A DNA stretch of 64,000 nt from Rickettsiales bacterium (GTDB lineage: Bacteria > Pseudomonadota > Alphaproteobacteria > Rickettsiales > JALZUV01): assembly GCA_029252805.1 (NCBI GenBank), contig JAQXAR010000025.1, positions 1 to 64,000 of the forward strand, written 5' to 3'. The position numbers and the translations under genes were made by a program. The number at the start of each line of letters is the position of its first letter. The stretch's first letter is position 1. The notes beneath the pieces were generated by a model. It had not been told where the DNA came from, made no database searches, and was given only the letters and a program-made list of their open reading frames with translations. Shown here piece after piece: positions 27,701 through 35,550 of this stretch.

Positions 27701-27840
27701 TTGGTATCGTTATTTTGTTCGGTGCGATTGCGGCGACTTTGTTTACCCTATTTGCGGTACCCGTCGCCTATCAATTCTTGGCACGCTTTACCTCTTCGCC
27801 TGAAGCAACGGCGCGTAAGCTGGAAAAAGAGAGTGAGTAG
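24745..27840 (+). CDS. RND multidrug efflux pump, HAE1/AcrB family
   Basis: This 1031-residue inner-membrane protein has 12 expected membrane helices and two large periplasmic loops. The N-terminal RPVLASVISLLLIVIGVVAF is typical. The proton-relay pair lies in IGLVVDDAIVVLENIYRR (TM4), and the TM10 lysine in GLAAKNGILIVEFANQ. The adaptor gene overlaps upstream by 4 bp. No outer-membrane channel gene and no TetR/AcrR regulator gene is adjacent. The substrate (drugs, bile-like compounds or lipids) cannot be told from sequence. Confidence 0.95.
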   Translation: MMISDICVKRPVLASVISLLLIVIGVVAFMELPLRQYPDIDPPIISVDTIYPGAAANVVETRITELVEDRIAGVEGIRSISSVSEDGRSRVTIEFSVNRDIDAAANDIRDRVSTILDDLPEEAEPSEIQKVDSNDDVIMWLNLVSDRMTVPELTDYAERYLVDRFSVLDGVARVRVGGGLTYAMRVWLDRNQLAARNLTVADIENALRQENVELPAGSLESKNTQFTLRLERSFRSAEDFSNLVIARGANGYLVRLGDVAKVEKGVEENRIFFRGNEVPMVGLGVIKQSTANTLDVTRLAKAEALRLVGKLPAGMEIKQSYDSSVFIEGAINEVYKTLAIAILLVIIVIYLFLGDIRSVIIPAVTVPISLTATFIVLYALDYSVNLLTLLALVLAIGLVVDDAIVVLENIYRRMQKFGETPLVAAFRGTREISFAVISTSLVLVSVFVPLAFLEGDIGRLFSEFAVTMAAAVGFSSLVALTLTPVIASFLLKQDPKPSIISQKITAGFTSVQNAYGRQLGWVLRHPRLMFFVLLSLLGFVGAMLSIIPSEYAPKEDRGAFFVLVNGPEGASYDYMTEYMDEIEARMMPYVESEEFTRLLVRAPRSFGSYESFNSGIVIVVLNDWSKRRDANTIMNEVRGKLADLPGVRAFPVMRQGFGGRIQKPVQFVIGGGTYEVLAGWRDTLIEQITQQNPGFLGIDSDYKQTKPQLQITIDYNRAAELGVTVSEIGRTLETMMGSRKVTTYIEAGEEYDVIVEGERAFQSTPTSIENIYIRSSRGNALIPLSNLVFIKEFADSPTLNRYNRVRAITIEANLQDGYTLGEALAHLEGVVAEHLPEQVIIDYKGQSEDFQSYGSSIFFTFLMGLLIVYLVLAAQFESYVHPITIMLTVPLAIAGALAGMALLDVTMNIYTRIGLIMLVGLAAKNGILIVEFANQLRDQGKTIPEALREASLTRLRPIVMTGITTAAGSIPLVLAFGPGAETRAAIGIVILFGAIAATLFTLFAVPVAYQFLARFTSSPEATARKLEKESE

Positions 27841-27912
27841 GTCTATTTCACCTGATAGTGCCGAATAGGTGACGGCTAATCCTGTTGGAATCGGTCGGAA
27901 ACTTTACTACGC

Positions 27913-27942
27913 TTGACAAGCCTCCGATAAACCGCCTTATTC
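27913..27942 (+). promoter_or_regulatory. Candidate promoter directly before the MscS-type gene
   Basis: TTGACA (27913-27918) is a perfect -35 hexamer. TTATTC (27937-27942) 18 bp later is a weak -10. Transcription would start near 27949, which is the ATG itself, and there is no ribosome site before that ATG. Either the mRNA is leaderless or translation starts at a later Met such as 28003. Confidence 0.4.
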
Positions 27943-27948
27943 CAGCCT

Positions 27949-29061
27949 ATGTGGGAAAAATGGACAGTATTTTTTGAAACGAGTTTAGCTTCAACCATTG
28001 ATATGGGCTGGATGACGCAGGTCTTCATCGTTGTGTTATTCACTCTCATGTTGAGCCTGATTGCGGGCTTTTTATTACGGCGCTTGGAAGGCAAACTCGA
28101 GAAAACTCAGACGCTATGGGATGATGCGTTAATCGCGTCTATTCGCAAGCCCTTACGTGCCATCATCTGGATATTGGGTATTGGTTTCGCCGCAGAGATT
28201 ATTCATACTGAAACAGACACTCCTTTATTTTCATCGGTTCCAAAGCTGAGCGAGCTATTATTTATTATCGTCATCGGATGGGCATTGCTTCGCTTTACCC
28301 GAAATGCGGCGCAGGCCATCATACAACACCAAAAGCACAAGGGAAAAACGGTTGATCTCACAACCATTGATGCCATTAGCAATCTACTAAAAGCCTCCAT
28401 TGTGATTACCACGGGGCTGATTATTCTTCAGACGCTGGGGTATTCGATTAATGCGGTACTGACCTTCGGAGGAATCGGGGGAATTGCTGTTGGTTTTGCA
28501 GCCAAGGATTTGCTGGCTAATTTCTTTGGCGCCATGATGATTTATCTGGATCGTCCGTTCAGCGTTGGCGACTGGGTTCGCTCGCCCGACCGCGAGATTG
28601 AGGGCACGATCGAACAAATTGGCTGGCGTATGACGACGATTCGTACGTTTGATAAGCGCCCGCTTTACGTTCCGAATGCGGTATTTACGCAAGTGGCGGT
28701 AGAGAATCCTTCGCGTATGAGTCATCGCCGGATTTATGAAACGATTGGCATACGCTATGATGATATTAGCCAGATGCATGCCATTACCGACGCTGTGCGT
28801 GAGATGTTAAAGGTGCATTCGGAGATTGATGAGTCACAAACCTTAATCGTGCATCTCAATGCCTTTAGTCCTTCGTCTTGCGATTTCTTTATCTATACTT
28901 TCACTCACACCACCAATTGGATTAAGTTCCATGAGATTAAACAGGATGTGCTGCTGAAAATTGCCGATATCATTGCGCAACATAAGGCTGAAATGGCCTT
29001 CCCAACCCAAACGCTCCATTTGCCTGAGATAGAACAGGCGCTTGCTAAGCAAGCGGGATAA
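27949..29061 (+). CDS. Small-conductance mechanosensitive channel (MscS family)
   Basis: This 370-residue membrane protein has three or four N-terminal helices. The pore helix region is FGGIGGIAVGFAAKDLLANFFG and the beta-domain start is MIYLDRPFSVGDWV, both hallmarks of MscS. The cytoplasmic alpha/beta domain completes it. It would release solutes on hypo-osmotic shock. A downstream start at MGWMTQVFIVV (28003) is possible. Its stop is 8 bp from the convergent phosphatase-superfamily gene. Confidence 0.9.
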   Translation: MWEKWTVFFETSLASTIDMGWMTQVFIVVLFTLMLSLIAGFLLRRLEGKLEKTQTLWDDALIASIRKPLRAIIWILGIGFAAEIIHTETDTPLFSSVPKLSELLFIIVIGWALLRFTRNAAQAIIQHQKHKGKTVDLTTIDAISNLLKASIVITTGLIILQTLGYSINAVLTFGGIGGIAVGFAAKDLLANFFGAMMIYLDRPFSVGDWVRSPDREIEGTIEQIGWRMTTIRTFDKRPLYVPNAVFTQVAVENPSRMSHRRIYETIGIRYDDISQMHAITDAVREMLKVHSEIDESQTLIVHLNAFSPSSCDFFIYTFTHTTNWIKFHEIKQDVLLKIADIIAQHKAEMAFPTQTLHLPEIEQALAKQAG

Positions 29062-29069
29062 GCAGCCAA

Positions 29070-30680
29070 TCAGCGTGGAAGAGATTGCGCGTGAGGCGTT
29101 TCCCCATAGGTAGATTGCCGATTATTAGTAGGGCTTTGTAAACGATCCGTAATGTCGTGTAGCTTGTAGGGAGATTGATTATATTCGAAACTGTAACTTC
29201 GATGTTCAAGTCTAGGTAAATCGATCCCGTATATTTCTGACAGAATGAGTCTAAAATTATTTACGGGTGTTGCCTCTGTTTCAAACTGAGGATAGTGGCC
29301 GGAGGGGAAGTAAATGCTATTGAGAATTCCAAATTTTTGTTTGAGCTCGGTGTCGCTGGCTTCCCAGAAATTAAACTGATCCCAATTAAGAAGATAGTTT
29401 TGCGGATAGGGCCCTTCATCTGACTGCACAACAAATATTACAGGGTAGGGTAGCTCATTTATGAGCTGGTTATGCAACCCTAGGATAAGATTATTAGTAT
29501 GTTCGATATGTTCAGTATAAGCCTGTTTTTTGTCGTCCCAAGACTTCTTCGCCCAACGAGTTTTCTCGCTACAACTTCCATCAGAATTATACAGATAAGG
29601 AGGATGAGAGGTAAATAAATGCCAATAAATAAATTGGGGGGTGGGTTCTTTAAGTCTGTCGATCACGGCTTGGCGTTGTCGTTGTATCAATTCGCATGCG
29701 TGCGGGTTATCGGTCTTGAAAAGCGGGCTGTCCTGCAAAGAAGTAAAGGGGGTGAAGCTAAGATATCCAGCAATAAATTCGGTAATGAAGCTTTTAGGCG
29801 AAACCGATAGATCAGCATGCGCGTTAACACGTGTCGCATCCCACCAGTTGCCCATATGGACGAAATAATACCCTATATCCTTTAGAATGCGCTGAACCTG
29901 ATGGTCCTCTAAGACCTCGTACATGGGTGTATGATAGGGCGTATCTTCGCCGATGGTATCTATCATGCTATCGAGATACGTCATATTGAGGGTGGAGGCA
30001 ATGGACTGAAAGGTTTTCGTATAGTTTGCATTTTGCGCGTCCCAGACATAAAACCCTTTATCTCTGAGAGACTGCGTGAATGTGTCATTGTGAAACCCGT
30101 AATAATCAAGCAGTGATTCATTACTCGCATACCTGTCAGGCACAATATAAACGATATGAGGTGTGGTGACCGGTTCATGGTTCTTGAGAGTTTCTTCCAG
30201 TTTATTAAATGAGAATTCCTGATGTTTGAATGAGTAGCGATCGTATAAATTAAAACTATTAAAGCAAACAATAACAAGAGAATAGACGATGAGTATTTTT
30301 CTGAGGTTAGGCGTAATCGACCATTTTTTTGTAGAATAAATAAGGCCGATCAATATTGCCGCGAAGCTACATTGACTGATGATGTTGGTAAAGGGCAGCA
30401 CGGCAGGTGGCAGCAATGAGATGAATGCAGTAATGGGTTTTAAAAACGCATAAGGATAGAATAGCCAGCCAAGGACCAAGATTATCAAGATTCGTTCGGT
30501 TGATTTCCAATTGCGTGTCAGGATGTATACTATCCCTGTAACGAGTAAAAAGAGACAAGCAAGAACAACAAACATTTTTGGGAAATCAAGAAAGCTTACA
30601 TAAGTTGTGTTCTGAGATGTGAAATACATCAAGTTCGTTTGGAAGATGAGAAACAGGCTTAGGAAGAATGTTTTATTCAT
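29070..30680 (-). CDS. Membrane protein of the alkaline phosphatase/sulfatase superfamily
   Basis: This 536-residue protein has about five hydrophobic helices in residues 1-150. A periplasmic domain follows with the superfamily layout: PHIVYIVPDRYASNESL (first metal Asp), FIYWHLFTSHPPYLYN (metal His) and FVVQSDEGPYP (late Asp). The arrangement resembles membrane sulfatase- and phosphoethanolamine-transferase-like proteins, but the usual nucleophile context is not clear to me, so the reaction is open. It overlaps by 8 bp the small membrane protein gene upstream, which is probably its partner. Confidence 0.7.
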   Translation of the reverse strand: MNKTFFLSLFLIFQTNLMYFTSQNTTYVSFLDFPKMFVVLACLFLLVTGIVYILTRNWKSTERILIILVLGWLFYPYAFLKPITAFISLLPPAVLPFTNIISQCSFAAILIGLIYSTKKWSITPNLRKILIVYSLVIVCFNSFNLYDRYSFKHQEFSFNKLEETLKNHEPVTTPHIVYIVPDRYASNESLLDYYGFHNDTFTQSLRDKGFYVWDAQNANYTKTFQSIASTLNMTYLDSMIDTIGEDTPYHTPMYEVLEDHQVQRILKDIGYYFVHMGNWWDATRVNAHADLSVSPKSFITEFIAGYLSFTPFTSLQDSPLFKTDNPHACELIQRQRQAVIDRLKEPTPQFIYWHLFTSHPPYLYNSDGSCSEKTRWAKKSWDDKKQAYTEHIEHTNNLILGLHNQLINELPYPVIFVVQSDEGPYPQNYLLNWDQFNFWEASDTELKQKFGILNSIYFPSGHYPQFETEATPVNNFRLILSEIYGIDLPRLEHRSYSFEYNQSPYKLHDITDRLQSPTNNRQSTYGETPHAQSLPR

Positions 30681-30900
30681 CCAGTTTCGGGTCCGCGCTT
30701 GCTTTGCTCTCTTTCGAAGGAGGAGTATCTTTGTTTCCGAAAAGGTTCATTAACCTATACCACCATAGTTTGCCGGTAGCGATTGCAGTGACCACTGCGC
30801 CGATAATAATTTGAACCAGCAGCCCTCCTGTTGCCGGGTCAATATAGGCGTAGGCTTCAACCGGTAACAAAAGGATAAAGGGGAAGAAAAAAGCTGGCAT
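30673..30900 (-). CDS. Small membrane protein with a YIDPATGG motif
   Basis: This is a 75-residue protein. A hydrophobic N-terminus (FFFPFILLLPVEAYA) may be a signal peptide. YIDPATGGLLVQIIIGAVV follows as a membrane segment, then a short charged tail. Small proteins with a YIDPGTG-type motif are often found next to sulfatase-like or methyltransferase genes in polysaccharide regions; their function is not known to me. It is translationally coupled to the downstream phosphatase-superfamily gene and diverges from the methyltransferase gene (50-bp gap). Confidence 0.7.
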   Translation of the reverse strand: MPAFFFPFILLLPVEAYAYIDPATGGLLVQIIIGAVVTAIATGKLWWYRLMNLFGNKDTPPSKESKASADPKLDE

Positions 30901-30950
30901 TTCTATGTCTCACTACTAAATTCGGAAATTACCTGTACATTGAGGCATAT

Positions 30951-32354
30951 ATGATAGAGCTAAAGAAAAGCGGAAGTTCGTTCCGCGATCCCAGCGGGCA
31001 GATTTTATACGATGAAAATGCGAATGTCTATCGTGTTATTACTCGCTGTGGAGAAGCTAATTTTAAATTAGGTGAGGATTCAGGGCTCTATCAATCTCTT
31101 ATTGAGAGCGGAAAATTAGTTCCTTATAAGCATGAGAAAAAAGAACGGTTTGATATACCGGTCGAATCAGCTGAGATTCTCGTTTCACATCCCAAAATTC
31201 CGTTTATATCCTACCCTTATGAATGGGGGTTTGAGCAATTGCGTCAGGCGGCATTGTTGCAACTCGATATCTATCTGGAGAGTCTGGAATATGGGATGAC
31301 GCTTTCCGATGCAACAGCCTATAATATCCAGTTCATAGGTGCGCGTCCGGTCTTCATCGACCTGCTTTCATTTCAGCCCTATGATGAGGGGATGTTGTGG
31401 AAAGCCCAGCAACAATTTGTGGATCAATTTTTGAGTCCATTATTGCTTTGGGCTGGTGCTGATATTCCGTACAATGAATTATACCGGGGACATTTTAAAG
31501 GCATTCCGGCAGAAATAGTGCATGCCGCAATGCCGTGGTATAAGAAATGTTCCATCCGCTATTTAAACTATATTTATCTGCCTATGTTATTCGAACGAAA
31601 ACAGCTTGGCTCAACGGATAGATCCAAAAAGACGGTGAAGGGGAAATTGCCAAAGGCCGGCTTTGAATTTATTTTAAAGCAATTGCGCAAGTGGATAGTA
31701 TCGCTGCCCAATCCTGAGAAGCAAACGGTCTGGAGTCATTACGATACCATGCGTAATTACGATAATCAGGAGGTTAAAAGCAAGCACGCCTTTCTTGAAA
31801 AGATCGTCAGTGAGGTCAAACCGGAAATGTTATGGGATATTGGCTGCAATACGGGCGAGTTCAGCCTAACCGCCCTTGAATCCGGTGCTAGCTACGTTGT
31901 TGGAATGGAAATGGATCATGGCGCATTGGCTAAATCCTTTAAGCGAAGCCAAGATACAGGAAGCAACTTCTTACCTATTTATCAGAATTTACTGAACCCA
32001 TCGCCTAATTTGGGATGGTGTGAGAGGGAACGTTCTGGGCTTTTGGAGCGGAGTCAGGCGGATATGGTTATATCACTGGCAGTGCTGCATCATATTGTGA
32101 TTGGTGGGAATGTGCCTTTGGAAGATGCGATCACCTATTTAACGGCGATGGCGCCAAGCGGCATTATCGAATGGGTTCCTAAAAATGATGGCATGGTGCA
32201 AACGATGCTCGCCAATAGAGAGGACATTTTTAAGGATTATGATGAGGCAAGTTTCTCTAGAATTTTGCAGGAAAATGCAAAAATAGTCACAACCGAACAA
32301 ATTTCTGCTTCGGGTCGCAAGCTATTCTATTATACGCAGTTGGAAGCTGCCTAA
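30951..32354 (+). CDS. Two-domain class I methyltransferase (NoeA-like)
   Basis: This is a 467-residue soluble protein. The C-terminal part (about 270-467) is an SAM-dependent methyltransferase: MLWDIGCNTGEFSLTALESG is motif I, VVGMEMDHGALAKS follows, and ADMVISLAVLHHIVIGG is a motif IV-like segment. The N-terminal 250 residues contain SDATAYNIQFIGARPVFIDL, which looks like the catalytic-loop-to-DFG stretch of kinase-like folds (Asp, then Asn, then IDL). That reading is inference. The substrate is unknown; similar proteins are annotated as nodulation-protein-related methyltransferases. It diverges from the YIDPATGG gene. Confidence 0.78.
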   Translation: MIELKKSGSSFRDPSGQILYDENANVYRVITRCGEANFKLGEDSGLYQSLIESGKLVPYKHEKKERFDIPVESAEILVSHPKIPFISYPYEWGFEQLRQAALLQLDIYLESLEYGMTLSDATAYNIQFIGARPVFIDLLSFQPYDEGMLWKAQQQFVDQFLSPLLLWAGADIPYNELYRGHFKGIPAEIVHAAMPWYKKCSIRYLNYIYLPMLFERKQLGSTDRSKKTVKGKLPKAGFEFILKQLRKWIVSLPNPEKQTVWSHYDTMRNYDNQEVKSKHAFLEKIVSEVKPEMLWDIGCNTGEFSLTALESGASYVVGMEMDHGALAKSFKRSQDTGSNFLPIYQNLLNPSPNLGWCERERSGLLERSQADMVISLAVLHHIVIGGNVPLEDAITYLTAMAPSGIIEWVPKNDGMVQTMLANREDIFKDYDEASFSRILQENAKIVTTEQISASGRKLFYYTQLEAA

Positions 32355-32397
32355 TTTTCACCAACGAGTGTCTTTAGATAGGGAGTTTACCTATGCG

Positions 32398-32922
32398 TTA
32401 GGACAGTTCTTCGGCCAATTCTTTTATGGACACATAGTCGAGTTTCCCAGTTCCGAGTAAAGGAATTTCATCGATAATATGAATGGTTTTGGGGTTTGAT
32501 AATTCGCCGATACCCTCTTGTTTGGTATAGGCGATGATAGCGGAACGTTCCGCATCGCGTTGTTCGGTGAATAAAATCAGTTGCTCGCCTTTTTTGGGAT
32601 CGGGAAGTGCTACGACGGCATGTGCGGCATTAGGCCAGAGGTTGGAGAGATAGCTTTCCACTGCTGTTAGTGAAACCATTTCCCCGCCAATTTTTGCGAA
32701 GCGTTTGGCGCGGCCTTTAATGCTAATGAAGCCTTGTTCGTCAATATCGACAATGTCACCCGTGTCGTACCAGTTATCTTGTGGGGGTATGAGTTCTCCC
32801 GGGTTATTGGCCAGTAGGTACCCTTTCATTACATTGGGGCCGTGAACGAGTAGTTTTCCGCCTTCCTCTATGCCGGGTATCATCGTTGCTGCTTCGCTCA
32901 TTGAACGCCACGGTGCGGTCAT
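32398..32922 (-). pseudogene. Remnant of an acyl-ACP synthetase/AMP-ligase (C-terminal part only)
   Basis: About 174 residues match only the C-terminal end of Aas-type AMP-binding ligases. IPGIEEGGKLLVHGPNVMKG starts the match, then WYDTGDIVDIDEQGFISIKG (hinge) and LGTGKLDYVSIKEL (catalytic Lys region). The ATP-binding P-loop domain and the acyltransferase part are missing. The reading frame is open up to 33018, but its first 30 residues are read through the SDR terminator and are not protein-like. The fusion point is near 32880. I read this as a decayed or rearranged gene; whether the piece is still translated is unknown. Confidence 0.7.
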
Positions 32923-32984
32923 GAAACTAAAATGGGAGCAGTTTACCCTTACCAGAAAGGCATAAGTCGAACAGCATTGAGTCT

Positions 32985-33016
32985 GAAAAAGGGTGGGGTG
33001 ATTCCTACCCTTTTTC
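32985..33016 (-). terminator. Terminator at the end of the lipid-modification run
   Basis: GAAAAAGGGT and ACCCTTTTTC form a perfect 10-bp stem. Two or three more pairs (GG/CC) are possible inside, around a short loop. On the minus strand the T-run TTTTTC closes it. It overlaps the last codons of the SDR gene and separates it from the ligase remnant. Confidence 0.8.
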
Positions 33017-33760
33017 ACGCATTTTGCGTGTGATCCATAAGGTCAGCGAATAGGGTAAAAGCTTTAGGAACTTCGTCATCAGCGTAAAACCTTTTGGGAA
33101 ATGGATTTCAAACGCGCGGGCTCTTAAGCCTTTCGCAATGGCTTTGACCGCCTGTTCTGGCTCAATCCGCATGGGCATGTGGAATTTGTTTTTATCGGTG
33201 ATGCGGGTGCGGACGAAGCCTGAATTGATGAGTTTGATATCGACATACTCTTGCGCCTCAGCATGCAAGCTTTCGGCAAAATTGATAATGCCGGCCTTAG
33301 TGGCGCTATACGGTTGGCCGCCGGGTAAGCCCGTATATCCGGCCACACTACCGCAGAGCACTAACTGGCCTGCTTTCTGTTTATCGAAAATAGGGAGGGT
33401 GGCATAGGTCACGTAAATTGCACCGAGTAGATTTACCTCCACTAGTTTTTTTGCAAACTCCACATCCATCTTATCGACATCATTTGGGCGATAAAGTGCG
33501 GCCATAAAGATGACGCGATCAAGCTTTGGCGTGTGTAAAGAAACATCCTTAAACGCTTTCTGTACCGCATCACTATCCGATACATCTAGTGGCACGACAC
33601 TATGGTCGCCCCCTAGTTCGCCATTAAGCGTTTCTAATTCTTCCTGCCGGCGTGCCGACAGGATCAGCGTTGCGCCTTGTGAGGCTAACTCTTTCGCTAG
33701 CGCTTCGCCGATGCCGCTACTGGCACCGATAATCCAGATATGTTCGTTTTTGAAGGTCAT
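33005..33760 (-). CDS. Short-chain dehydrogenase/reductase
   Basis: This 251-residue protein starts at MTFKNEHIWIIGASSGIGEA, the only start that fits the fold. The cofactor motif GASSGIGE, LCGSVAGYTG (catalytic Ser) and YSATKAGIINF (catalytic Tyr and Lys) are present. It is an NAD(P)-dependent oxidoreductase of unknown substrate. It is the last gene of a tightly packed minus-strand run with DUF3833, MFS, chalcone-isomerase-like, CFA synthase, DUF1365 and FAD amine-oxidase genes, so a role in fatty-acyl or lipid modification is likely. It follows DUF3833 after 4 bp. Confidence 0.9.
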   Translation of the reverse strand: MTFKNEHIWIIGASSGIGEALAKELASQGATLILSARRQEELETLNGELGGDHSVVPLDVSDSDAVQKAFKDVSLHTPKLDRVIFMAALYRPNDVDKMDVEFAKKLVEVNLLGAIYVTYATLPIFDKQKAGQLVLCGSVAGYTGLPGGQPYSATKAGIINFAESLHAEAQEYVDIKLINSGFVRTRITDKNKFHMPMRIEPEQAVKAIAKGLRARAFEIHFPKGFTLMTKFLKLLPYSLTLWITRKMREKG

Positions 33761-33764
33761 AATA

Positions 33765-34295
33765 TTATTGTTTCTGCATGAAGAGCGTGAGTTCAGCCAC
33801 CGTAATACCAAATTTTTTCATATAGGAACGATTTATCAGCACTCCATCATTCATTTGCCACATCCAGTCATCGAATTTTAGGCGGTAAGTGGTGTCATCG
33901 ACAGGGACATCCATCGTGTAGGCCCACTGCACAGCGCTGCCGGAAACACCGCCGACGGCTTTGCCAAGGATATCGCCTGCCGTACCTTCATAGGTTCCAT
34001 CATCAAGCTTTGTGATAGTCCAGGTGCGTTTTTGGGTTTTGCCATCGTAAAAGATGAAGTCTTCTTCGAGGGTGCCGATATCGCCTTCCCAGCTGCCGAC
34101 CATGGTCACGTCAAAACGGTTTGTGACACGTCCACGCCAATCTTGCACGATACCCCATGCTTTTATAGGGCCGTCAAAATAGGCCTTAATATCGGCTTTA
34201 GGGGTGGTGTCTTTGTAATAGTCTAGTGAATTTCCCATACAGCTACTGAGCGTTACGCCCACTCCTATCAGTATTAAGGTTAATATCTTTTTCAT
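33765..34295 (-). CDS. DUF3833-family lipoprotein
   Basis: This 176-residue protein has a lipoprotein signal peptide with lipobox LSSC (Cys19). The DUF3833 body includes YFDGPIKAWGIVQDWRGRV, RTWTITKLDDGTYEG and FDDWMWQMNDGVLINRSYM. The fold is probably lipocalin-like, suited to lipid binding in the envelope. A strong ribosome site (AAAGGAGA) precedes the ATG, although the gene starts 53 bp inside the MFS gene. DUF3833 genes commonly occur with CFA synthase and chalcone-isomerase-like genes. Confidence 0.88.
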   Translation of the reverse strand: MKKILTLILIGVGVTLSSCMGNSLDYYKDTTPKADIKAYFDGPIKAWGIVQDWRGRVTNRFDVTMVGSWEGDIGTLEEDFIFYDGKTQKRTWTITKLDDGTYEGTAGDILGKAVGGVSGSAVQWAYTMDVPVDDTTYRLKFDDWMWQMNDGVLINRSYMKKFGITVAELTLFMQKQ

Positions 34296-35550
34296 TTATC
34301 TCTCCTTTATTGATGGCATGCCAAAGCATTAGTACGGCGCCTAATTTAATAATGCAGGGAATCAGCGCGTAGGTCAGGCTTAGACCAAACAGTGCTTTGT
34401 TAGAGTTGCTAGCTGCCGCGGTGAAGCCCATAGAGTCGAGTATTGGTAGGGCAATAATGCCAGCAAAGGCCAGTGCGGATTTTGCGATGAAGGTCATAAT
34501 TGCGAATTGGCTTGAGGCACTATTTTGCGTTGCTTGTCCATGCATGTGACGCGCAAGAATTGCAGGAGGTAAGGCTAAGTCTCCTCCTAGCGAGAAGCCA
34601 GAGGCGATGCAAATAATTAGATAGGGAACGAGGTTGCCTTCATTCAGCAAGAAGGCGCCGATAAAGCTAATCACGGCCAGTAGCATCGCGGCCAGCCATG
34701 CGCATTCGGGGCTATAATTGTTACTGAGTGTTTTCCATAAAGGCATGGCGATAACGCCTGATAAGAAATAGGTGAGCAGGAATAATCCTGTATATTCTTC
34801 CAACCCCAAGCGGTCACGAATGAAAAATAGCACAAGTACCGCTGGCATGGCGGAGGCCAGCATGCTGACGGCATAAGTCGTATAGAAATGGCGCGTTCTA
34901 GGTGAGAGGTTTTTGATATTCTTCCAAAAAGAAACAGGTGACTGGGCGGCTTTGGGCTTTGGTGAAGCATACTGCTTATACCAGCCGGAAAATCGCCAGA
35001 ATCCGAGCAGACTCAATAGAAGTAATAAGGCGCTCATCCATGAAAAGGCTTGCGAGATATCCATCCATTTTTGCAACAGAGGGGGGAGTACGACCGCGCA
35101 GGTGAGGCCAATAAGCGTTATGCCTTCGCGCGTGGTAGTGATGCGAGTTTGTTGGTGTGATTCGGAACTCCAGAGTGCGCCTAAGGCGTTTAAATTCACG
35201 GTGAGTATGCTGAAGGCGGTTGTCGCCAGCAGCATACTCACTACAAACCATCCTGCAACATGGTTGGTAAAAGGTGTAAATAAGGCGTAGAAAGCTACTG
35301 CTAAGATAACTAGCGCAATCAGCATGAAGCTAAAACGTTTCTGTGCGAATTTGTCGCTCAATATGCCAATAAGTGGATCTTGAATGGCATCAATAACACG
35401 CAACCCTAATAATAATGCCGCAAGGGTGGAAAGCGATAGCCCGTGCTGTGTCACGTAAAAATCAGGCGCGTGGATATAAAGCGGCAAACCAACAAAGGCT
35501 AAAGGCAGCGCCAGTAAGCTATAGTTCAAAATATCTTTGCGTAGCAGCAC
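34243..35550 (-). CDS. MFS transporter, GPH/MelB-like
   Basis: This 435-residue, 12-helix transporter begins at a GTG that shares its first base with the stop of the gene upstream (TAGTG), giving VLLRKDILNYSLLALPLAFV as the N-terminus. The longer open frame would overlap the chalcone-isomerase-like gene by 61 bp and is less likely. DAIQDPLIGILSDKFAQKRF matches the sugar:cation (GPH) symporter motif. Within this lipid-linked run the cargo may be a lipid or precursor rather than a sugar; that is inference. Confidence 0.85.
   Translation of the reverse strand: MLLRKDILNYSLLALPLAFVGLPLYIHAPDFYVTQHGLSLSTLAALLLGLRVIDAIQDPLIGILSDKFAQKRFSFMLIALVILAVAFYALFTPFTNHVAGWFVVSMLLATTAFSILTVNLNALGALWSSESHQQTRITTTREGITLIGLTCAVVLPPLLQKWMDISQAFSWMSALLLLLSLLGFWRFSGWYKQYASPKPKAAQSPVSFWKNIKNLSPRTRHFYTTYAVSMLASAMPAVLVLFFIRDRLGLEEYTGLFLLTYFLSGVIAMPLWKTLSNNYSPECAWLAAMLLAVISFIGAFLLNEGNLVPYLIICIASGFSLGGDLALPPAILARHMHGQATQNSASSQFAIMTFIAKSALAFAGIIALPILDSMGFTAAASNSNKALFGLSLTYALIPCIIKLGAVLMLWHAINKGEINEKDINLNTDRSGRNAQ

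Noticed and set aside
27848-27872. Inverted repeat TCACCT/AGGTGA after the RND pump as terminator
   Set aside because: Only 6-bp arms with a 13-nt loop and no T-run; too weak to call.
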